DNA of 64,000 nt. Source: Klebsiella oxytoca (GTDB taxonomy: Bacteria > Pseudomonadota > Gammaproteobacteria > Enterobacterales > Enterobacteriaceae). Below the pieces are notes generated by a model. The model saw only the letters and a program-made list of their open reading frames with translations, was not told where the DNA came from and ran no database searches. Location of the stretch: NCBI RefSeq assembly GCF_009707385.1, contig NZ_CP046115.1, forward strand, positions 2,976,001 to 3,040,000. The letters run 5' to 3'. The translations under genes and the position numbers were made by a program. Below, piece after piece: positions 30,909 through 39,407 of this stretch. The stretch's first letter is position 1; the number at the start of each line of letters is the position of its first letter.

Positions 30909-30913
30909 ATATG

Positions 30914-30929
30914 TAGACTTGCCAGTCTG
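30914..30929. promoter_or_regulatory. Second, weaker copy of the TetR-type operator
   Basis: TAGACT-TGCC-AGTCTG repeats the core of the palindrome 27 bp upstream with one mismatch in the right arm. Two sites 27 bp apart suggest paired binding of repressor dimers over the doxX-tetR promoter. Confidence 0.6.
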
Positions 30930-30953
30930 TTTAATAAGCTGGTGAAAAATCAA

Positions 30954-31349
30954 ATGCTAACCCAAAAGTCTCTTTTTATAACTCTATGTTTATCCCGTGT
31001 TTTTCTGACTTTTTTCTTCTGGATGGCAGGTCTGTTTGGTATTTTTAATTTTAATGTCATCGTTGACGAAATGATGGCCGTTGGTCTGCCATGGCCTGTT
31101 TTATTCGCTATCGGGACAATCTTATGCCAGCTCACAGGATCGGCTGTAGTCATATTCAACTTTGCAGGGTCAGGATGGATTGGATCGATAATGCTGATTG
31201 TGTTTACATTACTCACTATTCCGCTGGGGCATCCCTTCTGGGCATTTAGCGAGCCGGAACGTACAAAAGAATTCCACATCGTTCTTGAGCATATTACCGT
31301 GGTTGGAGGATTAATGATGAGCGCTATTCTTTCGGGCTATAAACGATGA
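30954..31349 (+). CDS. DoxX-like four-helix membrane protein
   Basis: A 131-residue inner-membrane protein with four hydrophobic helices (about residues 8-28, 45-65, 72-92, 110-128). The pattern (R-x-x-L-x-x-x-F-x-x-x-G near the start, M-x-x-x-G-L-P in the first loop, G-H-P-F-W-x-F late) is that of the DoxX family, members of which are linked to oxidative or electrophile stress and quinone/sulfur metabolism. The exact role is unknown. The ATG at 30954 follows GGTGA; an upstream in-frame start lies within the operator region. Its stop overlaps the start of the TetR gene (ATGA), so the two form an operon. The pair interrupts rstA-rstB. Confidence 0.8.
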   Translation: MLTQKSLFITLCLSRVFLTFFFWMAGLFGIFNFNVIVDEMMAVGLPWPVLFAIGTILCQLTGSAVVIFNFAGSGWIGSIMLIVFTLLTIPLGHPFWAFSEPERTKEFHIVLEHITVVGGLMMSAILSGYKR

Positions 31350-31996
31350 AGGATAATATCCGGCGGAAGGGTCGGCCTAAAGATCCGCTCAAAGAGCAGG
31401 CGATACTACAGGCCGCCCGTAAATTATTTCTCGAAAAAGGTCTGGAGGTCACAACCGAAGAGATTGCCCGCGTCGCCGGGGTAGCAAAAGCAACGCTCTA
31501 CTCCAATTTTGCTGATAAGGAGCTGCTTATTGAGGCGGTTTTGCGTCAGGAATCGGATTTAACAATCAGCGATCGTGATTTTTCTGAACGTCACCGGCTG
31601 CCGCTGACTGAAGTTCTGACGGCCTTTGGCAATCGATTTGTCCGTTTCATCAACCAGCGCGAGCTAACCGGCTGGGATCGATTGATTGCATCCGCCTCAA
31701 TTCGTCATCCGGATTTACCGCGACGATTTTATGCTGCCGGCCCGGGCAGGGCCCAGCAAATGCTGGAAGCGATCATTACTGAAGCTATCGCCGCAGGGGC
31801 TTTAAAGCCATGCGATCCCCGTGAAGCCGCAGACGATCTGGCCGGTCTCTGGTTAGGGATGACAAGTATTGAGATAAAACTCGGGGCGAGGCAGACATTA
31901 ACCGATCGGGAAATTGAACGCCGGGTAACGCACGCAATAGAGGTGTTTATGTGCTCATACTCGGCTGGACGAAACGGTACGTCAGGCCAAAGCTGA
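31346..31996 (+). CDS. TetR/AcrR-family regulator
   Basis: A 216-residue regulator with the N-terminal TetR helix-turn-helix (T-T-E-E-I-A-R-V-A-G-V-A-K-A-T-L-Y-S-N-F, residues ~36-55) preceded by a basic start. The C-terminal ~150 residues would form the ligand-binding domain resembling the TetR_C AefR-type. Translation is coupled to the doxX-like gene by an ATGA overlap. The perfect palindrome and second copy upstream of the operon are the likely targets, giving autorepression (inference). The ligand is unknown; NemR-like operators suggest reactive electrophiles, but this is only analogy. Confidence 0.85.
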   Translation: MKDNIRRKGRPKDPLKEQAILQAARKLFLEKGLEVTTEEIARVAGVAKATLYSNFADKELLIEAVLRQESDLTISDRDFSERHRLPLTEVLTAFGNRFVRFINQRELTGWDRLIASASIRHPDLPRRFYAAGPGRAQQMLEAIITEAIAAGALKPCDPREAADDLAGLWLGMTSIEIKLGARQTLTDREIERRVTHAIEVFMCSYSAGRNGTSGQS

Positions 31997-32442
31997 CAGG
32001 AAAATCGCCACGCCAGCACAGAGACAGGACGCCAGTCATCGGGTCTGTTTGTTGCACAAAGCAGACTTGATGAAACAGCCCCCCGACGACGGGCAAATGT
32101 GGCGCTCAAAGATACTCACCACCAATACCCCATTAACTTTATATTATTTCACGGGTACTTTTGCGACACGCTCCGTTACGCACGCCTTGCGGCCTGCCCG
32201 CTCCCGACGCTAAAAATATAAGCGCCTGACGTAGTTGTTAGCGGGAGCAAACCCTGCTTTCATAGCAACCTGAACAAGGTATTAAAGGTAGTTATGATTG
32301 ATCTCGTTCTTTCTACCCGGATACAGACGCTCTATGGGTCCCGTTATCCTTTGCACCAGAAGATTGACGATGACAACACCAACTTTTTTACCCCTGCGCG
32401 ATAACGCAGCGTAGATAACTTATTGTCGTTTCGGTGGTGTAT
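31997..32442. other. 446-base non-coding remnant between tetR and rstB
   Basis: No recognised gene. It must contain the promoter now driving rstB if rstB is not read through from rstA. A 36-codon ORF with a fair ribosome binding site lies at 32294-32404. The rest shows short interrupted frames and looks degenerate. Confidence 0.5.
32294..32404 (+). CDS. Possible 36-aa small ORF upstream of rstB
   Basis: ATG at 32294 follows AAAGG at suitable spacing; the product has no membrane segment and no recognised similarity. It ends 38 bases before rstB. It may be a remnant of an inserted gene or a translated leader. Support is limited to the ribosome binding site. Confidence 0.25.
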   Translation: MIDLVLSTRIQTLYGSRYPLHQKIDDDNTNFFTPAR

Positions 32443-33744
32443 ATGAAAAAGCTGTTTGTCCAGTTCTACCTGCTGCTGTTCGTCTGTTTTCTGGTCATGA
32501 CTATGATGGTGGGTCTGGTATACAAATTCACCGCCGAACGCGCAGGGCGTCAGTCTCTGGACGATTTAATGAAAAGTTCGCTTTATCTGATGCGCAGCGA
32601 ACTGCGGGAGATCCCGCCGCGCGACTGGAGTAAGACGCTCAAAGAGCTGGACCTTAACCTTTCTTTCGATCTGCATATCGAACCGATCGGTAAATTCAAA
32701 CTCTCAGAAAACTCGATGCAGCATCTGCGTGCCGGGGATATTGTCGCTCTCGACGATCAGTACACCTTTATCCAGCGGATCCCGCGCAGCCACTACGTCC
32801 TTTCCGTCGGCCCGGTGCCGTATCTCTATTTTTTGCATGAGATGCGCCTGCTCGATCTGGCGCTGATGGCGTTTATCGCCATCTCGCTGGCCTTCCCGGT
32901 ATTTATCTGGATGCGTCCGCACTGGCAGGACATGCTGCGTATTGAGACCGCCGCCCAGCGTTTCGGCGACGGACATCTTACCGAACGCATTCATTTCGAC
33001 AGCACGTCCAGCTTTGAGCGGCTGGGGATAGCGTTTAATCAGATGGCCGATAATATCAACGCGCTTATCGCCAGCAAAAAACAGCTGATTGACGGTATCG
33101 CCCATGAGCTGCGTACACCGCTGGTTCGCCTGCGCTATCGGCTGGAAATGAGCGAGAATCTTACCGAAGCTGAAACACAGGCGTTAAATCGCGATATCAG
33201 CCAGCTGGAAGCGCTGATTGAAGAGCTGCTGACCTACGCGCGACTTGACCGCCCGCAGAATGAACTTAAGCTGACGACGCCCAATTTTCCGGCGTGGATC
33301 AGCGACCATGTGGAAGATATCCAGGCGGTGAATCCTCAGCGCGAGGTAGCGCCAGGTGAAGTCGTAACCGGTAATTACGGCGCGCTCGATATGCGCTTAA
33401 TGGAGCGCGTGCTGGATAATCTGGTGAATAACGCTCTGCGCTACAGTAACCAGCGCATTCAGATAGGCCTGACGCTGCAGGGCTCACGCGCGACGCTGCG
33501 GGTTGAAGACGATGGCCCGGGAATTGCCCCTGACGAACGCGAACGCATTTTCGAGCCTTTCGTCCGCCTCGATCCCAGCCGCGATCGCGCCACCGGCGGC
33601 TGCGGTCTTGGCCTGGCTATCGTCCACAGCATCGCTCAGGCGATGGCCGGAGAAGTCCATTGCGAAGAGAGTTCACTGGGCGGTGCCTGTTTTTGTTTTA
33701 GCTGGCCTGTTTATCATCAGCTGCCGAGTTTTACCTCGTCCTGA
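32443..33744 (+). CDS. rstB: Sensor histidine kinase RstB
   Basis: A 433-residue inner-membrane sensor kinase, the same length as E. coli RstB. Two membrane helices (residues ~8-28 and ~135-155) enclose a periplasmic domain; a HAMP linker leads to the H-box I-A-H-E-L-R-T-P-L-V-R-L, the N-box L-V-N-N-A-L-R-Y, and G boxes D-D-G-P-G-I and G-C-G-L-G-L-A-I-V. It phosphorylates RstA. The ATG at 32443 gives the standard M-K-K-L-F start. The gene is intact although separated from rstA by 1.8 kb. Confidence 0.96.
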   Translation: MKKLFVQFYLLLFVCFLVMTMMVGLVYKFTAERAGRQSLDDLMKSSLYLMRSELREIPPRDWSKTLKELDLNLSFDLHIEPIGKFKLSENSMQHLRAGDIVALDDQYTFIQRIPRSHYVLSVGPVPYLYFLHEMRLLDLALMAFIAISLAFPVFIWMRPHWQDMLRIETAAQRFGDGHLTERIHFDSTSSFERLGIAFNQMADNINALIASKKQLIDGIAHELRTPLVRLRYRLEMSENLTEAETQALNRDISQLEALIEELLTYARLDRPQNELKLTTPNFPAWISDHVEDIQAVNPQREVAPGEVVTGNYGALDMRLMERVLDNLVNNALRYSNQRIQIGLTLQGSRATLRVEDDGPGIAPDERERIFEPFVRLDPSRDRATGGCGLGLAIVHSIAQAMAGEVHCEESSLGGACFCFSWPVYHQLPSFTSS

Positions 33745-33789
33745 TGAGCTCTTGCGCAGATGTTGAGGTCTGCGTATAGTTTAAAAAAC

Positions 33790-33812
33790 CATAAGTATGT
33801 TGTAACTAAGGC
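33790..33812 (+). other. TerB replication-terminator site
   Basis: The core AGTATGTTGTAACTAAG at 33794-33810 matches the Tus-binding consensus, and the 23-bp site differs from E. coli TerB at only a few outer positions. It lies 9 bases before the tus start, as in E. coli, where Tus bound here also represses its own gene. By the known polarity (the GC(6) end is non-permissive), forks moving left to right in this window would be arrested and leftward forks would pass. Confidence 0.93.
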
Positions 33813-33820
33813 GGAGAAAT

Positions 33821-34753
33821 ATGGCCAGCTATGACCTCGTTGAACGTCTGAACGACACCTTTCGCCAGCTCGAGCATGAACTGCAAGAGCTGAAACGCGC
33901 CCTGAGCCAATGCCGTCTGCTGGCCGCTCGGGTATTTGAGCTGCCGCCGGTCAATAAGGATGCCGAACATCAGCCGCTGGACAGCATTAATGTGGTGCAG
34001 CATACCGGCAAAACCGCGCTGGAAATGGCGCTGAAGCACTACAGTCATCTGTTTATCCAGCAGCAGTCGGAGACCCGTAGCAGTAAAGCCGCCGTGCGTT
34101 TACCGGGCGCAATTTGTTTGCAGGCCGACGCTAAAGAGCAAACTGCATTATCAGGCAAAATTGCCCATATTAATGCCCTCAAAGCGACCTTTGAGAAGAT
34201 TATTACCGTCGATTCCGGCCTGCCTGCCGCCGCGCGGTTTGAGTGGGTTCATCGCCATCTGCCTGGACTGATTACTCTTAGCGCCTATCGCACGCTGACG
34301 CCGCTGTTTGACCCGAGCACCATCCGCTTCGGCTGGGCCAATAAGCATGTGATAAAAAATCTTACCCGCGACCAGGTGCTGATGCAGCTGGAAAAAAGCC
34401 TTCAGTCGCCGCGCGCGGTTCCGCCATGGACGCGCGAACAGTGGCAGAGCAAGCTGGAGCGAGAGTATCAGGATATTGCCGCCCTGCCGCAGCGGGCAAA
34501 GCTGAAGATTAAGCGGCCGGTAAAAGTGCAGCCTATTGCCAGGGTCTGGTACAGCGGGGAGCAGAAACAGGTGCAGTACGCCTGCCCGGGACCGATGATT
34601 GCGCTGATATCCGGTACGAAAGGCGTTAGCGTACCGGATATCGGCGAGTTGCTGAACTATGACGCCGAAAACGTACAGTATCGATATAAACCACAGGCGC
34701 AGTCGCTCAGGCTTCTGATCCCGCGGCTGCACCTTTGGCTGGCTAGCGAGTAG
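33821..34753 (+). CDS. tus: DNA replication terminus site-binding protein Tus
   Basis: A 310-residue Tus protein, one residue longer than E. coli Tus (309). It is a monomeric basic protein that binds Ter sites and arrests replication forks with polarity by blocking DnaB. The start [11 protein letters not shown] follows GGCGGAG and lies immediately after the TerB site. The gene converges with fumC, overlapping its stop by 11 bases. Confidence 0.96.
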   Translation: MASYDLVERLNDTFRQLEHELQELKRALSQCRLLAARVFELPPVNKDAEHQPLDSINVVQHTGKTALEMALKHYSHLFIQQQSETRSSKAAVRLPGAICLQADAKEQTALSGKIAHINALKATFEKIITVDSGLPAAARFEWVHRHLPGLITLSAYRTLTPLFDPSTIRFGWANKHVIKNLTRDQVLMQLEKSLQSPRAVPPWTREQWQSKLEREYQDIAALPQRAKLKIKRPVKVQPIARVWYSGEQKQVQYACPGPMIALISGTKGVSVPDIGELLNYDAENVQYRYKPQAQSLRLLIPRLHLWLASE

Positions 34754-36143
34754 CCATACTGCCCACCATCTCTTCCGGGCGTACCCAGCTGTCAAACTCG
34801 GCTTCCGTCAGGTAGCCGAGAGCCAGCGCGGACGCCTTCAGGGTTAGCCCCTCTTTATGCGCCTTTTTGGCAATTTCCGCCGCTTTGTCATAGCCAATAT
34901 GGGTATTCAGCGCGGTGACCAGCATCAGCGACTCATTGAGCAGCTGGCTGATGCGTTCACGATTCGGTTCAATCCCCACCGCGCAGTGCTCGTTAAAGCT
35001 CTCCATTCCGTCAGCCAGCAGCCGCACCGACTGCAGGAAATTGTGGATCACCATCGGACGATAGACGTTAAGCTCAAAGTTACCCGACGCGCCGCCGATA
35101 TTTATCGCCACATCGTTACCCATGATCTGACAGCACAGCATGGTCAGGGCTTCGCACTGGGTCGGATTGACCTTACCGGGCATAATCGACGAACCGGGTT
35201 CGTTTTCCGGGATCGCGATTTCGCCTATCCCGCAGCGCGGTCCGGAAGCCAGCCAGCGCACATCGTTGGCGATTTTCATTAACGAAGCGGCCAGTCCTTT
35301 TAGCGCCCCGTGCGCGTGTACCAGAGCATCAACGGTGGCCAGCGCTTCAAACTTATTCGGCGCGGTAACAAACGGCTGGCCGCTAAGGGCCGCCAGCTCG
35401 GCGGCGACGCGCACCGCGTATTCCGGATGCGTGTTCAGCCCGGTGCCCACCGCCGTGCCGCCCAGCGCCAGCTCCGCCAGATGCGGCAGGCTATGGTCAA
35501 TATGTTTGAGATTATGCTCAAGCATTGCCACCCAGCCGGAGATCTCCTGGCCGAGCGTCAGCGGCGTTGCGTCCTGCAGGTGGGTGCGGCCGATTTTAAC
35601 GATATCCCTGAAGGCAGCGGACTTATCATTAAGGGTCTTTTTCAGTACCTCAAGCTGTGGAATCAGCTTTTCCCGCAGGGCAATAACCGCAGCTACGTGC
35701 ATCGCCGTCGGGAAAACGTCGTTAGAGCTCTGGCTCTTGTTGACATCATCGTTAGGATGAACCTTACGTTCCATCCCGCGTACCCCGCCCAGCAGTTCAC
35801 TGGAGCGGTTCGCCAGCACCTCGTTCATATTCATATTACTTTGCGTGCCGGAGCCGGTTTGCCAGATAGCCAGCGGAAACTCGTGCGGATGTTTACCGGC
35901 CAGCACTTCATCCGCAGCCTGGATAATCGCCTGCGCTTTCTCGGCGGTCAGCAGGCCGAGATCGTTATTCACCTGCGCCGCCGCACGCTTGGTCAGCGCC
36001 AGCGCGTGGATGAGTTCAACCGGCATTTTTTCCGTCGAGATGCGGAAGTGTTCCAGCGAGCGCTGGGTTTGCGCGCCCCATAGCTTGTCAGCAGGCACAT
36101 CGATTGCGCCCATAGAGTCTTTTTCACTGCGATGCGTTGTCAT
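34743..36143 (-). CDS. fumC: Class II fumarate hydratase FumC
   Basis: A 466-residue, oxygen-stable, iron-independent fumarase. The superfamily signature [11 protein letters not shown] (residues ~317-327) and the substrate-site motifs [10 protein letters not shown] and H-P-N-D-D-V-N-x-S-Q-S-S-N-D are present. ATG 36143 follows GGGGAG; the frame extends 13 residues further upstream without support. It lies downstream of fumA, with a terminator in between, as in E. coli, so it is likely to have its own stress-responsive promoter. Confidence 0.97.
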   Translation of the reverse strand: MTTHRSEKDSMGAIDVPADKLWGAQTQRSLEHFRISTEKMPVELIHALALTKRAAAQVNNDLGLLTAEKAQAIIQAADEVLAGKHPHEFPLAIWQTGSGTQSNMNMNEVLANRSSELLGGVRGMERKVHPNDDVNKSQSSNDVFPTAMHVAAVIALREKLIPQLEVLKKTLNDKSAAFRDIVKIGRTHLQDATPLTLGQEISGWVAMLEHNLKHIDHSLPHLAELALGGTAVGTGLNTHPEYAVRVAAELAALSGQPFVTAPNKFEALATVDALVHAHGALKGLAASLMKIANDVRWLASGPRCGIGEIAIPENEPGSSIMPGKVNPTQCEALTMLCCQIMGNDVAINIGGASGNFELNVYRPMVIHNFLQSVRLLADGMESFNEHCAVGIEPNRERISQLLNESLMLVTALNTHIGYDKAAEIAKKAHKEGLTLKASALALGYLTEAEFDSWVRPEEMVGSMATR

Positions 36144-36256
36144 TACTGTCTCCCCTAGATTCAAAGTGCGTAACAGCGACAAAGCTCACCTGCTTAAAAG
36201 CGTTAAGTATTGGCCAGATTGATAAGTTGTTTTAGTCGATCGTGCCGCTAAGGGGC

Positions 36257-36280
36257 AAAAAAAACCGCCCCGGAGGGCGG
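36257..36280 (-). terminator. Rho-independent terminator of fumA
   Basis: Read on the minus strand, a CCGCCC/GGGCGG stem with a TCCG loop is followed by eight T residues (36257-36264). Confidence 0.93.
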
Positions 36281-36286
36281 CTGATG

Positions 36287-37933
36287 TTATTTCACGCAGC
36301 GGGCGCATTGTGAGCTTTGGATTTGTTGGAAGAAATCGTTGCCTTTGTCATCCACGAGGATAAACGCCGGGAAGTCCTCTACTTCAATTTTCCAGATAGC
36401 CTCCATCCCCAGTTCCGGGTACGCCACGCACTCCAGGCTACGGATGCTTTGCTGCGCCAGTACCGCCGCCGGGCCACCGATGCTGCCGAGATAGAAACCG
36501 CCGTGCTTATGGCAGGCGTCGGTCACCTGCTGGCTGCGGTTGCCTTTGGCTAACATGATTTTACTCGCCCCGTGCGCCTGCAGCAGGTCAACGTAGGAGT
36601 CCATACGACCCGCGGTAGTTGGGCCGAGAGAACCGGAAGCGTAGCCGTCAGGCGTTTTTGCCGGACCCGCGTAGTAGATCGGGTGATCTTTGACGTACTG
36701 CGGCAATTCTTCACCGCTATCAATTAGCTCTTTCAGCTTCGCGTGGGCGATATCGCGCGCCACGATAATTGTGCCGCTCAGCGACAGGCGGGTCGACACC
36801 GGGTACTGCGACAGCAGCGCCAGAATATCGCTCATCGGCTGGTTGAGATTGACCTTGACCGCCTCGCCCTCACCGGCCTGGCGCAGATGCTCGGGAATAT
36901 ACTTGCCCGGGTTGCTCTCCAGTTTCTCCAGCCAGATCCCTTCGCGGTTGATCTTCGCTTTGATATTACGATCCGCCGAGCAGGAGACGCCCATGCCCAC
37001 CGGGCACGATGCGCCGTGGCGCGGCAGACGAACAACGCGGATATCATGAGCGAAGTATTTGCCGCCGAACTGCGCGCCGAGGCCGAGATTTTGCGCCTCC
37101 AGCAGCAGCTCCTGTTCGAGCTGAATATCGCGGAAGGCCTGACCGTGCTCGTTACCTTCGGTCGGCAGACCGTCGTAGTACTTGGTTGAGGCCAGCTTAA
37201 CGGTTTTCAGGGTTGATTCCGCCGAAGTGCCGCCAATGACGAAAGCAATATGGTACGGCGGGCAGGCGGCGGTACCCAGGGTGCGCATCTTCTCGACGAG
37301 ATAGTTTTTCAGCTTCGCCGGAGTAATTAGCGCTTTGGTTTCCTGGTACAGATAGGTTTTATTCGCCGAGCCGCCGCCCTTGGCGATGCAGAGGAATTTG
37401 TACTCCTCGCCGTCGGTGGCGTAGAGGTCAATTTGCGCTGGCAGGTTAGTGCCGGTATTGACCTCTTTATACATATCCAGCGGCGCGTTTTGCGAATAGC
37501 GCAGGTTATCCTGGATATAAGTGTTATAAACGCCCTGCGCCAGCGCGGCCTCATCGCCGCCGCCGGTCCACACGCGCTGGCCTTTTTTACCGGTGATAAT
37601 CGCGGTACCGGTATCCTGACAGGTCGGCAGCACGCCTTTGGCGGCGATGTCGGAGTTACGCAGGAACTGCAGCGCGACGTATTTGTCGTTTTCGCTGGCT
37701 TCCGGATCGTTGAGGATATCGGCGACCTGCTGCTGGTGCGCCGGGCGAAGCATAAAGGAGGCGTCGTGGAAAGCGTGTTGTGCCAGTAAAGTTAGCGCCT
37801 GAGGTTCAACTTTCAGAACTTCCTGGCCGGCGAATTCGGCGACGGAGACGTAATCACTGCTGAGGAGGTAATACTCGGTATCATCCTTTTTTAGTGGAAA
37901 AGGATCCTGATATACAAACGGTTTATTCGACAT
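36287..37933 (-). CDS. fumA: Class I fumarate hydratase FumA
   Basis: A 548-residue [4Fe-4S] fumarase in the conserved position between manA and fumC. Cluster cysteines are in [10 protein letters not shown] (Cys105), A-A-C-P-P-Y and V-S-C-S-A-D-R-N. It is the aerobic TCA-cycle class I enzyme by position. It is highly similar to the copy at 344-1993, which lies on the opposite strand; most differences are conservative or synonymous. Confidence 0.96.
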   Translation of the reverse strand: MSNKPFVYQDPFPLKKDDTEYYLLSSDYVSVAEFAGQEVLKVEPQALTLLAQHAFHDASFMLRPAHQQQVADILNDPEASENDKYVALQFLRNSDIAAKGVLPTCQDTGTAIITGKKGQRVWTGGGDEAALAQGVYNTYIQDNLRYSQNAPLDMYKEVNTGTNLPAQIDLYATDGEEYKFLCIAKGGGSANKTYLYQETKALITPAKLKNYLVEKMRTLGTAACPPYHIAFVIGGTSAESTLKTVKLASTKYYDGLPTEGNEHGQAFRDIQLEQELLLEAQNLGLGAQFGGKYFAHDIRVVRLPRHGASCPVGMGVSCSADRNIKAKINREGIWLEKLESNPGKYIPEHLRQAGEGEAVKVNLNQPMSDILALLSQYPVSTRLSLSGTIIVARDIAHAKLKELIDSGEELPQYVKDHPIYYAGPAKTPDGYASGSLGPTTAGRMDSYVDLLQAHGASKIMLAKGNRSQQVTDACHKHGGFYLGSIGGPAAVLAQQSIRSLECVAYPELGMEAIWKIEVEDFPAFILVDDKGNDFFQQIQSSQCARCVK

Positions 37934-38130
37934 TGTGCTCTCACTTACTGCTTAGCTGATTATATTTCAGGCAGACACTCCATTTGCCCGTGGAAAAGCG
38001 AGTCGATCGATTTTACACAATTTTTTAACAAAAACTGAGACAAGGACGACTTTTTCTTCGCGCCGGTTGCTTATCGGTCGATTGCTGGTTTAATAGTGCC
38101 ATTACTATCAAGTGGAAACAGGGATTGAGA

Positions 38131-39309
38131 ATGCAAAAGCTCATTAACTCAGTGCAGAACTACGCCTGGGGAAGTCATACTGCTTTAACCGAACTTTATG
38201 GGATTGCCAACCCGAACAACCTGCCGATGGCGGAGCTGTGGATGGGCGCCCATCCGAAGAGCAGCTCGCAGATTCTGGATAATGACGGAGCGCCGCGTTC
38301 TCTGCGCGACGCTATTGACAGCGATAAAACCAACCTGCTTGGCGCGAAAGTTGCCGAGCGTTTCGGTGAACTGCCGTTCCTGTTCAAAGTGCTGTGCGCC
38401 GCGCAGCCGCTGTCTATCCAGGTTCACCCGAACAAGCAGGCTTCAGAAATCGGTTTTGCCAAAGAGAATGCTGCCGGGATCCCGCTTGATGCCGCTGAAC
38501 GTAACTATAAAGATCCGAACCACAAGCCGGAGCTGGTGTTCGCGCTAACGCCGTTCCTCGCGATGAACGCCTTCCGCGAGTTCACCGATATCGTCAACCT
38601 GCTGCGGCCGGTCGCCGATGCCCATCCGGCGATTGCGCAATTTCTCGCACAGCCGAACGGCGCGCATCTGAGCCAGCTGTTTGCCAGCCTGCTGAATATG
38701 AAGGGCGATGAAAAAGCGCATGCCTTAAGCGTTCTGCAGTCGGCGCTGAACAGCGAGCAGGGCGAACCGTGGCAGACAATCCGCCTGATAGCCGAGTTCT
38801 ATCCGGACGATAGCGGACTCTTTTCTCCGCTGCTGCTTAATGTGGTAAAACTGAATCCGGGCGAAGCGATGTTCCTGTTTGCCGAAACCCCGCACGCTTA
38901 TCTGCAAGGGGTGGCGCTGGAAGTCATGGCCAACTCGGACAACGTTCTTCGCGCGGGCCTGACGCCGAAGTACATTGATATTCCTGAGCTGGTGGCGAAC
39001 GTCAAATTTGAACCAAAACCCGCGGGTGAACTGCTGACCCAGCCGGTGATTAACGGCGCCGAGCTGGACTTCCCGATCCCGGTTGATGATTTTGCCTTCT
39101 CCCTGCACGATCTGTCAGCGCAGGCATCAACTATCGCCCAGGATAGCGCGGCGATTCTGTTCTGCGTCGAGGGCGAAGCGGTGATTAACAAAGGTGCGCA
39201 GAGTCTGACACTGCAGCCCGGAGAATCAGCGTTTATCGGCTGTAATGAATCTCCGGTACAGGTAAGCGGTAAAGGTCGTATCGCGCGCGTTTTTAATAAG
39301 GCCCAGTAA
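38131..39309 (+). CDS. manA: Mannose-6-phosphate isomerase, class I
   Basis: A 392-residue zinc enzyme (E. coli ManA 391) interconverting fructose-6-phosphate and mannose-6-phosphate. The metal-site motif Q-V-H-P-N-K (residues ~97-102), the E in K-P-E-L-V-F and the C-terminal F-A-E-T-P-H-A-Y-L motif are visible. The ATG at 38131 follows AGGGA and gives the M-Q-K-L-I-N-S-V-Q-N-Y start. Confidence 0.97.
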   Translation: MQKLINSVQNYAWGSHTALTELYGIANPNNLPMAELWMGAHPKSSSQILDNDGAPRSLRDAIDSDKTNLLGAKVAERFGELPFLFKVLCAAQPLSIQVHPNKQASEIGFAKENAAGIPLDAAERNYKDPNHKPELVFALTPFLAMNAFREFTDIVNLLRPVADAHPAIAQFLAQPNGAHLSQLFASLLNMKGDEKAHALSVLQSALNSEQGEPWQTIRLIAEFYPDDSGLFSPLLLNVVKLNPGEAMFLFAETPHAYLQGVALEVMANSDNVLRAGLTPKYIDIPELVANVKFEPKPAGELLTQPVINGAELDFPIPVDDFAFSLHDLSAQASTIAQDSAAILFCVEGEAVINKGAQSLTLQPGESAFIGCNESPVQVSGKGRIARVFNKAQ

Positions 39310-39363
39310 CTTACTGAACTTTTTAGCGACAGTTGCTAGACTTTCACCCATCATGACAACACA

Positions 39364-39393
39364 ACCAGGCGGCCCAATCCGCCTGGTTTCATT
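39364..39393 (+). terminator. Terminator of manA
   Basis: A perfect 9-bp stem ACCAGGCGG/CCGCCTGGT with a six-base loop and a T-rich tail, 55 bases after the manA stop and just before the ydgA start. Confidence 0.8.
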
Positions 39394-39407
39394 TATGGAC
39401 AAATGCT

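Noticed and set aside
31729..32109. 126-codon minus-strand frame across the end of tetR
   Set aside because: It overlaps the tetR coding end, has no ribosome binding site, and the part outside tetR lies in degenerate sequence.
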